Positions 1-11,999 of a stretch of 64,000 bases of DNA are shown piece by piece. Within the stretch, counting starts at the first letter, position 1; the number at the start of each line of letters is the position of its first letter. Origin of the DNA: Stomorhina lunata (lineage: Eukaryota > Arthropoda > Insecta > Diptera > Rhiniidae); NCBI GenBank assembly GCA_933228675.1, contig OW121740.1, forward strand, positions 35,762,292 through 35,826,291, written 5' to 3'. Under the pieces are notes generated by a model. The model saw nothing but the letters and a program-made list of their open reading frames with translations. It made no database searches and was not told the DNA's origin. The translations under genes were made by a program, and so were the position numbers.

Positions 1-94
1 AAATATAAAACAAAAATGACCTAGGCCTAGAGTAGAGAATTAATGGATAAATAATACAAACAAATTAAACAAATTTAAACTTCAATATTTGCCA

Positions 95-3000
95 CATAGT
101 CTAGTCATAGTCTAGTCATAGTCTAGTCATAGTCTAGTCATAGTCTAGTCATAGTCTAGTCATAGTCTAGTCATAGTCTAGTCATAGTCTAGTCATAGTC
201 TAGTCATAGTCTAGTCATAGTCTAGTCATAGTCTAGTCATAGTCTAGTCATAGTCTAGTCATAGTCTAGTCATAGTCTAGTCATAGTCTAGTCATAGTCT
301 AGTCATAGTCTAGTCATAGTCTAGTCATAGTCTAGTCATAGTCTAGTCATAGTCTAGTCATAGTCTAGTCATAGTCTAGTCATAGTCTAGTCATAGTCTA
401 GTCATAGTCTAGTCATAGTCTAGTCATAGTCTAGTCATAGTCTAGTCATAGTCTAGTCATAGTCTAGTCATAGTCTAGTCATAGTCTAGTCATAGTCTAG
501 TCATAGTCTAGTCATAGTCTAGTCATAGTCTAGTCATAGTCTAGTCATAGTCTAGTCATAGTCTAGTCATAGTCTAGTCATAGTCTAGTCATAGTCTAGT
601 CATAGTCTAGTCATAGTCTAGTCATAGTCTAGTCATAGTCTAGTCATAGTCTAGTCATAGTCTAGTCATAGTCTAGTCATAGTCTAGTCATAGTCTAGTC
701 ATAGTCTAGTCATAGTCTAGTCATAGTCTAGTCATAGTCTAGTCATAGTCTAGTCATAGTCTAGTCATAGTCTAGTCATAGTCTAGTCATAGTCTAGTCA
801 TAGTCTAGTCATAGTCTAGTCATAGTCTAGTCATAGTCTAGTCATAGTCTAGTCATAGTCTAGTCATAGTCTAGTCATAGTCTAGTCATAGTCTAGTCAT
901 AGTCTAGTCATAGTCTAGTCATAGTCTAGTCATAGTCTAGTCATAGTCTAGTCATAGTCTAGTCATAGTCTAGTCATAGTCTAGTCATAGTCTAGTCATA
1001 GTCTAGTCATAGTCTAGTCATAGTCTAGTCATAGTCTAGTCATAGTCTAGTCATAGTCTAGTCATAGTCTAGTCATAGTCTAGTCATAGTCTAGTCATAG
1101 TCTAGTCATAGTCTAGTCATAGTCTAGTCATAGTCTAGTCATAGTCTAGTCATAGTCTAGTCATAGTCTAGTCATAGTCTAGTCATAGTCTAGTCATAGT
1201 CTAGTCATAGTCTAGTCATAGTCTAGTCATAGTCTAGTCATAGTCTAGTCATAGTCTAGTCATAGTCTAGTCATAGTCTAGTCATAGTCTAGTCATAGTC
1301 TAGTCATAGTCTAGTCATAGTCTAGTCATAGTCTAGTCATAGTCTAGTCATAGTCTAGTCATAGTCTAGTCATAGTCTAGTCATAGTCTAGTCATAGTCT
1401 AGTCATAGTCTAGTCATAGTCTAGTCATAGTCTAGTCATAGTCTAGTCATAGTCTAGTCATAGTCTAGTCATAGTCTAGTCATAGTCTAGTCATAGTCTA
1501 GTCATAGTCTAGTCATAGTCTAGTCATAGTCTAGTCATAGTCTAGTCATAGTCTAGTCATAGTCTAGTCATAGTCTAGTCATAGTCTAGTCATAGTCTAG
1601 TCATAGTCTAGTCATAGTCTAGTCATAGTCTAGTCATAGTCTAGTCATAGTCTAGTCATAGTCTAGTCATAGTCTAGTCATAGTCTAGTCATAGTCTAGT
1701 CATAGTCTAGTCATAGTCTAGTCATAGTCTAGTCATAGTCTAGTCATAGTCTAGTCATAGTCTAGTCATAGTCTAGTCATAGTCTAGTCATAGTCTAGTC
1801 ATAGTCTAGTCATAGTCTAGTCATAGTCTAGTCATAGTCTAGTCATAGTCTAGTCATAGTCTAGTCATAGTCTAGTCATAGTCTAGTCATAGTCTAGTCA
1901 TAGTCTAGTCATAGTCTAGTCATAGTCTAGTCATAGTCTAGTCATAGTCTAGTCATAGTCTAGTCATAGTCTAGTCATAGTCTAGTCATAGTCTAGTCAT
2001 AGTCTAGTCATAGTCTAGTCATAGTCTAGTCATAGTCTAGTCATAGTCTAGTCATAGTCTAGTCATAGTCTAGTCATAGTCTAGTCATAGTCTAGTCATA
2101 GTCTAGTCATAGTCTAGTCATAGTCTAGTCATAGTCTAGTCATAGTCTAGTCATAGTCTAGTCATAGTCTAGTCATAGTCTAGTCATAGTCTAGTCATAG
2201 TCTAGTCATAGTCTAGTCATAGTCTAGTCATAGTCTAGTCATAGTCTAGTCATAGTCTAGTCATAGTCTAGTCATAGTCTAGTCATAGTCTAGTCATAGT
2301 CTAGTCATAGTCTAGTCATAGTCTAGTCATAGTCTAGTCATAGTCTAGTCATAGTCTAGTCATAGTCTAGTCATAGTCTAGTCATAGTCTAGTCATAGTC
2401 TAGTCATAGTCTAGTCATAGTCTAGTCATAGTCTAGTCATAGTCTAGTCATAGTCTAGTCATAGTCTAGTCATAGTCTAGTCATAGTCTAGTCATAGTCT
2501 AGTCATAGTCTAGTCATAGTCTAGTCATAGTCTAGTCATAGTCTAGTCATAGTCTAGTCATAGTCTAGTCATAGTCTAGTCATAGTCTAGTCATAGTCTA
2601 GTCATAGTCTAGTCATAGTCTAGTCATAGTCTAGTCATAGTCTAGTCATAGTCTAGTCATAGTCTAGTCATAGTCTAGTCATAGTCTAGTCATAGTCTAG
2701 TCATAGTCTAGTCATAGTCTAGTCATAGTCTAGTCATAGTCTAGTCATAGTCTAGTCATAGTCTAGTCATAGTCTAGTCATAGTCTAGTCATAGTCTAGT
2801 CATAGTCTAGTCATAGTCTAGTCATAGTCTAGTCATAGTCTAGTCATAGTCTAGTCATAGTCTAGTCATAGTCTAGTCATAGTCTAGTCATAGTCTAGTC
2901 ATAGTCTAGTCATAGTCTAGTCATAGTCTAGTCATAGTCTAGTCATAGTCTAGTCATAGTCTAGTCATAGTCTAGTCATAGTCTAGTCATAGTCTAGTCA

Positions 3001-5398
3001 TAGTCTAGTCATAGTCTAGTCATAGTCTAGTCATAGTCTAGTCATAGTCTAGTCATAGTCTAGTCATAGTCTAGTCATAGTCTAGTCATAGTCTAGTCAT
3101 AGTCTAGTCATAGTCTAGTCATAGTCTAGTCATAGTCTAGTCATAGTCTAGTCATAGTCTAGTCATAGTCTAGTCATAGTCTAGTCATAGTCTAGTCATA
3201 GTCTAGTCATAGTCTAGTCATAGTCTAGTCATAGTCTAGTCATAGTCTAGTCATAGTCTAGTCATAGTCTAGTCATAGTCTAGTCATAGTCTAGTCATAG
3301 TCTAGTCATAGTCTAGTCATAGTCTAGTCATAGTCTAGTCATAGTCTAGTCATAGTCTAGTCATAGTCTAGTCATAGTCTAGTCATAGTCTAGTCATAGT
3401 CTAGTCATAGTCTAGTCATAGTCTAGTCATAGTCTAGTCATAGTCTAGTCATAGTCTAGTCATAGTCTAGTCATAGTCTAGTCATAGTCTAGTCATAGTC
3501 TAGTCATAGTCTAGTCATAGTCTAGTCATAGTCTAGTCATAGTCTAGTCATAGTCTAGTCATAGTCTAGTCATAGTCTAGTCATAGTCTAGTCATAGTCT
3601 AGTCATAGTCTAGTCATAGTCTAGTCATAGTCTAGTCATAGTCTAGTCATAGTCTAGTCATAGTCTAGTCATAGTCTAGTCATAGTCTAGTCATAGTCTA
3701 GTCATAGTCTAGTCATAGTCTAGTCATAGTCTAGTCATAGTCTAGTCATAGTCTAGTCATAGTCTAGTCATAGTCTAGTCATAGTCTAGTCATAGTCTAG
3801 TCATAGTCTAGTCATAGTCTAGTCATAGTCTAGTCATAGTCTAGTCATAGTCTAGTCATAGTCTAGTCATAGTCTAGTCATAGTCTAGTCATAGTCTAGT
3901 CATAGTCTAGTCATAGTCTAGTCATAGTCTAGTCATAGTCTAGTCATAGTCTAGTCATAGTCTAGTCATAGTCTAGTCATAGTCTAGTCATAGTCTAGTC
4001 ATAGTCTAGTCATAGTCTAGTCATAGTCTAGTCATAGTCTAGTCATAGTCTAGTCATAGTCTAGTCATAGTCTAGTCATAGTCTAGTCATAGTCTAGTCA
4101 TAGTCTAGTCATAGTCTAGTCATAGTCTAGTCATAGTCTAGTCATAGTCTAGTCATAGTCTAGTCATAGTCTAGTCATAGTCTAGTCATAGTCTAGTCAT
4201 AGTCTAGTCATAGTCTAGTCATAGTCTAGTCATAGTCTAGTCATAGTCTAGTCATAGTCTAGTCATAGTCTAGTCATAGTCTAGTCATAGTCTAGTCATA
4301 GTCTAGTCATAGTCTAGTCATAGTCTAGTCATAGTCTAGTCATAGTCTAGTCATAGTCTAGTCATAGTCTAGTCATAGTCTAGTCATAGTCTAGTCATAG
4401 TCTAGTCATAGTCTAGTCATAGTCTAGTCATAGTCTAGTCATAGTCTAGTCATAGTCTAGTCATAGTCTAGTCATAGTCTAGTCATAGTCTAGTCATAGT
4501 CTAGTCATAGTCTAGTCATAGTCTAGTCATAGTCTAGTCATAGTCTAGTCATAGTCTAGTCATAGTCTAGTCATAGTCTAGTCATAGTCTAGTCATAGTC
4601 TAGTCATAGTCTAGTCATAGTCTAGTCATAGTCTAGTCATAGTCTAGTCATAGTCTAGTCATAGTCTAGTCATAGTCTAGTCATAGTCTAGTCATAGTCT
4701 AGTCATAGTCTAGTCATAGTCTAGTCATAGTCTAGTCATAGTCTAGTCATAGTCTAGTCATAGTCTAGTCATAGTCTAGTCATAGTCTAGTCATAGTCTA
4801 GTCATAGTCTAGTCATAGTCTAGTCATAGTCTAGTCATAGTCTAGTCATAGTCTAGTCATAGTCTAGTCATAGTCTAGTCATAGTCTAGTCATAGTCTAG
4901 TCATAGTCTAGTCATAGTCTAGTCATAGTCTAGTCATAGTCTAGTCATAGTCTAGTCATAGTCTAGTCATAGTCTAGTCATAGTCTAGTCATAGTCTAGT
5001 CATAGTCTAGTCATAGTCTAGTCATAGTCTAGTCATAGTCTAGTCATAGTCTAGTCATAGTCTAGTCATAGTCTAGTCATAGTCTAGTCATAGTCTAGTC
5101 ATAGTCTAGTCATAGTCTAGTCATAGTCTAGTCATAGTCTAGTCATAGTCTAGTCATAGTCTAGTCATAGTCTAGTCATAGTCTAGTCATAGTCTAGTCA
5201 TAGTCTAGTCATAGTCTAGTCATAGTCTAGTCATAGTCTAGTCATAGTCTAGTCATAGTCTAGTCATAGTCTAGTCATAGTCTAGTCATAGTCTAGTCAT
5301 AGTCTAGTCATAGTCTAGTCATAGTCTAGTCATAGTCTAGTCATAGTCTAGTCATAGTCTAGTCATAGTCTAGTCATAGTCTAGTCATAGTCTAGTCA
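95..5398. repeat. 11-bp satellite array, unit TAGTCTAGTCA, about 482 copies
   Basis: The whole interval is a head-to-tail repeat of an 11-bp unit, which can be read as two TAGTC pentamers plus one A. I followed the phase through the block (the printed rows recur every 11 lines) and saw no substitution or indel. Both edges are sharp: unique AT-rich DNA stops at about 94, and AAACTTCGG begins at 5399. The unit contains TAG in several phases, so it has no coding capacity. Such uniformity over 5.3 kb implies very recent amplification or gene conversion; a collapsed or over-extended assembly is also possible. Confidence 0.98.
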
Positions 5399-6853
5399 AA
5401 CTTCGGTATTGTCTAGCTGTTATATCTTGCACTTACATTTTAGATAACTAAATAAATTCAATAGTTCTTTTATTGTAGTTCAATTCCTTTTAAAACTTCC
5501 TGAAATGTTTATTTGAATAAAATTTATTTTATATAAATATATGTTTCGTCTGAATATGGAATTCTTATTCCACAATTACCATTTGAATTTGAATCTATTT
5601 ACATTTTTCTAAAATAGACCAACCAAATCCAAACAAGTTAAAAAATCCTATTAACATTTTACTCCATTTTCGAAAAGTAACTAAATATAAAAGTAAATTC
5701 CAATCCTGATGACTGTAAGAGCAATTAAAAAAGCATAGGAAGTATTTAATCTAACTTGAGCTTTAAACTTAGTAAAGGTAAGCAAAGATAACAACAACAA
5801 CATCAATATCTACTGGGAAAAGGGATAATACCAAAACAACAATAACAGGAAAATAGAGCAATACATTCATAAACATGACTTCAGGTCTTTGGTTGTGGAC
5901 AAACTCAGAAACATATGTATGTATTTGTGTGTGTGTGTGTTTGTATATGTTCTAAAGTCACTTCATCTGAAAGGAAAAGAATTGCTATTTTGTGGATGTT
6001 AAACAGGAAGTTTTAGCAGTAGTAACGATGCCAGATTATCTGCAGATATAAATCGAGTATTTCAGATTTTGAAATCTCTTTAATGTGTATTTTTTATGGA
6101 ATTACATATGTATTAATTCTTGTTAACTTCATTTGAGTTCTATTTTAGTTCAGTTCTAGTATATTTCAATTTTAAAAAGTTCATTTAGAATTCATAGTTT
6201 ATAACTTACTTATTTAGTTGCATCTGTCAAAAACTTTGTAAAGTAAAAAAAATAATAAAAACATGAAAAATCTGTCCTCTAACAAGTTTTTTCTTATACC
6301 ATAATTTTTGTAGGAGTATAAAATAGGATTAAAAGCTAATTTTTAGATTTTGAATTTGAAATTGTTGTTAGTTTTCTAGTGGCTTAAAGTAAATCTTAAA
6401 TCCATTTAAAGGAATTAGACGTGTTAGAATGAAAAGAAATTTTCAAAAATATTGTATATGAGAAACTACAGTAAATTTGTAGTTTTATCTAAAACTGTAA
6501 ACCCTAACTTCAGATTCATTTTACCTTAACTTTTTTGAAGTATTTTTCTGCAGACTTAAGTAAAAAATTTATTTGTTTTCAGGTTTCTATTGTATAGAAA
6601 AAAAAAATGTAGTTGTATTCCTTTTTCACTCAGTTAAAGCTAAAATGTATAAAAAGGAAAAAAAAATATTTGAAAGTATTTAAAACACATGTGCCAATCC
6701 AGTCCTTTTTTTACAACCTTTACGCTACTTTAACGAAATGACATTTTGAAGTGGTTGGTTGCTCTTTTAATCTGACTATGATAAAATGCAGGAAATGTTG
6801 CAGGGAGTCAAGGAGAAAAACAGTAAAATATATATACAAATTTATAAAATCAA
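5399..6853. other. AT-rich spacer, no gene seen
   Basis: Non-repetitive AT-rich DNA between the first satellite and the mini-me-like composite. It contains a short TG microsatellite near 5927-5942. The short overlapping ORFs at 6720-6957 lie on opposite strands, run partly into the following element, and show no recognisable domain. I see no splice-site and coding pair here that I would defend. Confidence 0.6.
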
Positions 6854-8397
6854 CAAGTAAGAGTGGTATATTCGGCTTTGCCGAATCTTGGATACCCTTC
6901 ACCAATGGTGCTGCAAAAGTACTTAATGTAATTCCTAGCAAAATTTGGTTATACTAGTATTATATGCAAAGAGTCTTTAAAATTAAGAGTCGGAAAAAGA
7001 AAAGCTTTTCGGTGGCGTCATCATCTAGGATAGTTATGCACCCAAAGGTTAGGTTGGGCAGGTGGCTGATGTCTAGGGAAGCTTCACTTGGGTTCTAAAG
7101 TGGTCCCTTTGTGAAAGATAATGATTACTAGACTACAAGTAGAGAATACATATTTAAGCCAGCCAGTAGCTTCGAAATAAAATATACACATATTTTACGA
7201 ACATTTAATAAAGTTCGATAGACCAGATAAACCATGCAGAAAAGATGCTTCAAAATGTAGATGCCCTTACATTTGCAATAGCACATCGATTTGATGAAGT
7301 TTAAGTATTCTGGCATGCAACCCAAAAACACTGTGCCCAGTGAGGGTTGTGCACTTTAATTCGTACGAATTATCCCACCAGTAAAAGTTCTTGATTAGTT
7401 ATGTAAAACTCTGAAGTTAGCGGACTGATTTAGGTCAAAGCTTTAACAATGATAAGCCTTAAAATTATAGGGTATACACTCTTAGTTTTAGATACATACG
7501 TGAAATATATAGCTTTTGAATGGATGGATATCAGCTTTGTCGGAAAAGTCATAAAGATTTACTTATTAATCTGAAGTTAGTTAATTAATTAAAATGAACA
7601 CTTCATCAATAATATTTGGGATGTATTGTTCTTTCGATCTGTCCGATGGATGTTTGGAAAGTTTTGCTCTAGTTCCTTGTGCAATTTTAATGTGATTTAA
7701 TTTATCAGCATTAAATCGATTCCCGGTCGGGGTTATATGGGAGATTTCACTAAATGTGAATAGAGCTCCCCCATTTTCAATATCGAACTTTTCAAGAGAT
7801 CAGAAATACTTTTGTCAAATGTTGTCCCTCTAAAAAGTTTATTTTAGACGCTATCGCCTTGAATATCAATATTGTACAACGTCTTTATACTAAATGTCAT
7901 CATCGTATCTTAGCCGAAGTTATACGGGATCAATTGTCAAACGTGAATGGATTTCTCCCAATTGCATTTAAAAAATTTAAATTGTCGTTGATATGTGAGA
8001 TACTTACATACATATGTAGGTTTTGAACGGATATCATTGCATTTTTGTACTTCCTAGGAAGATTACCTATAATTTGATATATAATACATTCTCAAATGTT
8101 ATCATAATGTTCAAAAGTCAGACACAAAATTAAGATTAATGCAGAGTGTCTGTCTGCTAAAATCAGATTTGTGGAGCTCCTGGATCTTACACAAAATTTT
8201 AGGATATTGTCCCACCCTGAATTTTATCATTGTCGATCAAAACACCATCGCTTAAACGCTAAATTATATCTACCACAAATTACCGAATGCATCAGGATTT
8301 AGGTAATCCCCTGCGAAGGACGCTATTTAATATCATCAAAATAAACACCTGAGATATCGACAAAACAGGAGCTCCAAAAACTTGACTACAACAGAAA
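6854..8397 (+). mobile_element. mini-me/DINE-1-like element, left half, copy A1
   Basis: First of two direct copies of a 1544-bp segment. The left end carries a perfect hairpin, ATTCGGC-TTT-GCCGAAT (6870-6886), followed by ATACCCTTCACCAATGGTG (6892-6910). The inverse of that second motif forms the 3' end of the element at 10963-10991. Known family traits that fit: the Drosophila mini-me/DINE-1 group are Helitron-related, lack coding capacity, and have subterminal inverted repeats, a 3' stem-loop and GTCY/TA microsatellites. The small ORF at 7128-7331 (minus) recurs identically in copy A2 and has no domain, so it is not called a gene. Family assignment is by architecture, not alignment. Confidence 0.6.
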
Positions 8398-9950
8398 CAA
8401 GTAAGAGTGGTATATTCGGCTTTGCCGAATCTTGGATACCCTTCACCAATGGTGTTGCAAAAGTACTTAATGTAATTCCTAGCAAAATTTGGTTATACTA
8501 GTATTATATGCAAAGAGTCTTTAAAATTAAGAGTCGGAAAAAGAAAAGCTTTTCGGTGGCGTCATCATCTAGGATAGTTATGCACCCAAAGGTTAGGTTG
8601 GGCAGGTGGCTGATGTCTAGGGAAGCTTCACTTGGGTTCTAAAGTGGTCCCTTTGTGAAAGATAATGATTACTAGACTACAAGTAGAGAATACATATTTA
8701 AGCCAGCCAGTAGCTTCGAAATAAAATATACACATATTTTACGAACATTTAATAAAGTTCGATAGACCAGATAAACCATGCAGAAAAGATGCTTCAAAAT
8801 GTAGATGCCCTTACATTTGCAATAGCACATCGATTTGATGAAGTTTAAGTATTCTGGCATGCAACCCAAAAACACAGTGCCCAGTGAGGGTTGTGCACTT
8901 TAATTCGTACGAATTATTCCACCAGTAAAAGTTCTTGATTAGTTATGTAAAACTCTGAAGTTAGCGGACTGATTTAGGTCAAAGCTTTAACAATGATAAG
9001 CCTTAAAATTATAGGGTATACACTCTTAGTTTTAGATACATACGTGAAATATATAGCTTTTGAATGGATGGATATCAGTTTTGTCGGAAAAGTTATTAAA
9101 GATTTACTTATTAATCTGAAGTTAGTTAATTAATTAAAATGAACACTTCATCAATAATATTTGGGATGTATTGTTCTTTCGATCTGTCCTATGGATGTTT
9201 GGAAAGTTTTGCTCTAGTTCCTTGTGCAATTTTAATGTGATTTAATTTATCAGCATTAAATCGATCCCCGGTCGGGGTTATATGGGAGATTTCACTAAAT
9301 GTGAATAGAGCTCCCCCATTTTCAATATCGAACTTTTCAAGAGATCAGAAATACTTTTGTCAAATGTTGTCCCTCTAAAAAGTTTATTTTAGACGCTATC
9401 GCCCTGAATATCAATATTGTACAACGTCTTTATACTAAATGTCATCATCGTATCTTAGCCGAAGTTATACGGGATCAATTGTCAAACGTGAATGGATTTC
9501 TCCCAATTGCATTTAAAAAATTTAAATTGTCGTTGATATGTGAGATACTTACATACATATGTAGGTTTTGAACGGATATCATGTAGTTAGCTGCATTTTT
9601 GTACTTCCTAGGAAGATTACCTATAATTTGATATATAATACATTCTCAAATGTTATCATAATGTTCAAAAGTCAGACACAAAATTAAGATTAATGCAGAG
9701 TGTCTGTCTGCTAAAATCAGATTTGTGGAGCTCCTGGATTTTACACAAAATTTTAGGATATTGTCCCACCCTGAATTTTATCATTGTCGATCAAAACACC
9801 ATCGCTTAAACGCTAAATTATATCTACCACAAATTACCGAATGCATCAGGATTTAGGTAATCCCCTGCGAAGGACGCTATTTAATTTCATCAAAATAAAC
9901 ACCTGAGATATCGACAAAACAGGAGCTCCAAAAACTTGACTACAACAGAA
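8398..9950 (+). mobile_element. mini-me/DINE-1-like element, left half, copy A2
   Basis: Second direct copy of the 1.54 kb left segment, with period 1544 (the CAAGTAAGAG motif is at 6854 and 8398). The copies differ by scattered substitutions and by a short insertion in A2 near 9583 (GTAGTTAGC). A2 runs on through AAATTACATAC into the right half (B1), so A2+B1 looks like the complete ~2.6 kb element and A1 is the extra piece. The hairpin is at 8414-8430 and the subterminal motif at 8436-8454. Confidence 0.6.
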
Positions 9951-10820
9951 AAAATTACATACAGGTAGACGGACGGACAAAAAAACAGACGGACGGACGG
10001 ACGGATGGACGGACGGACAAACAAACAGACGGACGGACGGAGGTCGCGAAATCGATTCTCCTGCCGATTCAAAGTTGATCGGTACAGTTTGAATGGTATT
10101 CGTAATCAGATTTGTGGAGTATAGATTTTAGAAAATCCTCACACAAAGAACGATGTCAAATTTCATCACAATCGGTCCATAAACACCTGAGATATCGCTG
10201 AAACAATACTTACGAAATGTAAACAAAATTTCTTAGACACGTACTTTGGGCAATTTGCTGTACATCAAATGTAGTGTTATTGCGATATCTCAATTGTTTA
10301 TGGACCGCTTTTGATAAAATTTAATAACGTGCTTGGCGGGGGAATTTCCTAAAATCTGATATAAAATTTATGTAGGTCCGTGCTAAAGGAGGATGGTTTT
10401 TCCTATTTCTGCATTTCATTTTTTCAACAAACATTCTCTAATGCGAACTTTGGGCAATTTGCGATACATCAAATTCAATGTTTTGGCGATATCTCAGTTG
10501 TTTATGGACCGATTTTAATAAAATTTTACAGAGTGTTTTGGGAAACTATTTCCTACAATCTGATATATAATATATTATCACATGTACACCAGGAGTATCT
10601 TTTTTCTCTTGTTATTTAAAAGTGTGTTTCAATCAAAAATTTTAAAATTTTCGTCTAATTTTTGGTATTTTTTCGATATTTTCGGTGTTTATAAACCGAT
10701 TTTAATGAAATTTAATAGCGTTCATTGCGGGAGACTTTCCTAAAATCTGATATATAATTTATGTAAGTCCATCCTCCCGGGGCTTCAGAAACTTGATTTC
10801 AACAGACAGACAGACAGACG

Positions 10821-10855
<35 letters not shown>

Positions 10856-10992
10856 GGACATCGCTTAATCGATTCTCCTCCCGATTCTGAGTCGATCGGT
10901 ATAATTTTTATGGGGTCTACGATCACTAATAAAAAAATTACAAACGGAATCACAAACTTATAATACCCTTTCACCTATTGGTGAAGGGTATA
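9951..10992 (+). mobile_element. mini-me/DINE-1-like element, right half, copy B1
   Basis: Begins AAATTACATACAGGTAGAC and contains GACG/GACA tetranucleotide tracts (GTCY on the other strand) at about 9967-10040 and 10804-10860. It ends in a terminal stem-loop, ATACCCTTTCACC-TATT-GGTGAAGGGTAT, at 10963-10991 with one bulged T. The stem-loop is the inverse of the left-end motif. The conserved ATCGATTCTCCT..GATCGGTA block next to the tract resembles the mini-me core position. No ORF has recognisable content. Confidence 0.6.
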
Positions 10993-11830
10993 AAAATTAC
11001 ATACAGGTAGACGGACGGACAAAAAAACAGACGGGCGGACGGACGGACGGAGGTCGCGAAATCGATTCTCCTGCCGATTCAAAGTTGATCGGTACAGTTT
11101 GAATGGTATTCGTAATCAGATTTGTGGAGTATAGATTTTAGAAAATCCTCACACAAAGAACGATGTCAAATTTCATCACAATCGGTCCATAAACACCTGA
11201 GATATCGCTGAAACAATACTTACGAAATGTAAACAAAATTTCTTAGACACGTACTCTGAGCAATTTGCTGTACATCAAATGTAGTGTTATTGCGATATCT
11301 CAATTGTTTACGGACCGCTTTTGATAAAATTTAATAACGTGCTTGGTGGGGGAATTTCCTAAAATCTGATATAAAATTTATGTAGGTCCGTACTAAAGGA
11401 GGATGGTTTTTCCTATTTCTGCATTTCATTTTTTCAACAAACATTCTCTAATGCGAACTTTGGGCAATTTGCGATACATCAAATTCAATGTTTTGGCGAT
11501 ATCTCAGTTGTTTATGGACCGATTTTGATAAAATTTTACAGAGTGTTTTGGGAAACTATTTCCTACAATCTGATATATAATATATTATCACATGTACACC
11601 AGGAGTATCTTTTTTCTCTTGTTATTTAAAAGTGTGTTTCAATCAAAAATTTTAAAATTTTCGTCTAATTTTTGGTATTTTTTCGATATTTTCGGTGTTT
11701 ATAAACCGATTTTAATGAAATTTAATAGCGTTCATTGCGGGAGAATTTCCTAAAATCTGATATATAATTTATGTAAGTCCATCCTCCAGGGGCTTCAGAA
11801 ACTTGATTTCAACAGACAGACAGACAGACG

Positions 11831-11862
<32 letters not shown>

Positions 11863-11998
11863 GACATCGCTTAATCGATTCTCCTCCCGATTCTGAGTCG
11901 ATCGGTATAATTTTTATGGGGTCTACGATCACTAATAAAAAAATTACAAACGGAATCACAAACTTATAATACCCTTTCACCTATTGGTGAAGGGTATA
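10993..11998 (+). mobile_element. mini-me/DINE-1-like element, right half, copy B2
   Basis: Direct duplicate of B1 at an offset of about 1042 bp (ACAGGTAGAC at 9961 and 11003). It has shorter GACG/GACA tracts and a few substitutions. It ends with the same stem-loop (11969-11997), immediately followed by the GAACT satellite. The B1/B2 junction lies exactly at the end of the stem-loop, as expected if replication or recombination read through the element terminus. Confidence 0.6.
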
Positions 11999-11999
11999 A

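Noticed and set aside
95..5398. Telomeric repeat
   Set aside because: The unit is not a known telomere motif, flies lack simple telomerase repeats, and unique sequence lies on both sides.
7128..8875. Identical 67-codon minus-strand ORFs at 7128 and 8672
   Set aside because: Identity is due to the recent 1544-bp duplication of a non-coding element; no domain and no sign of selection.
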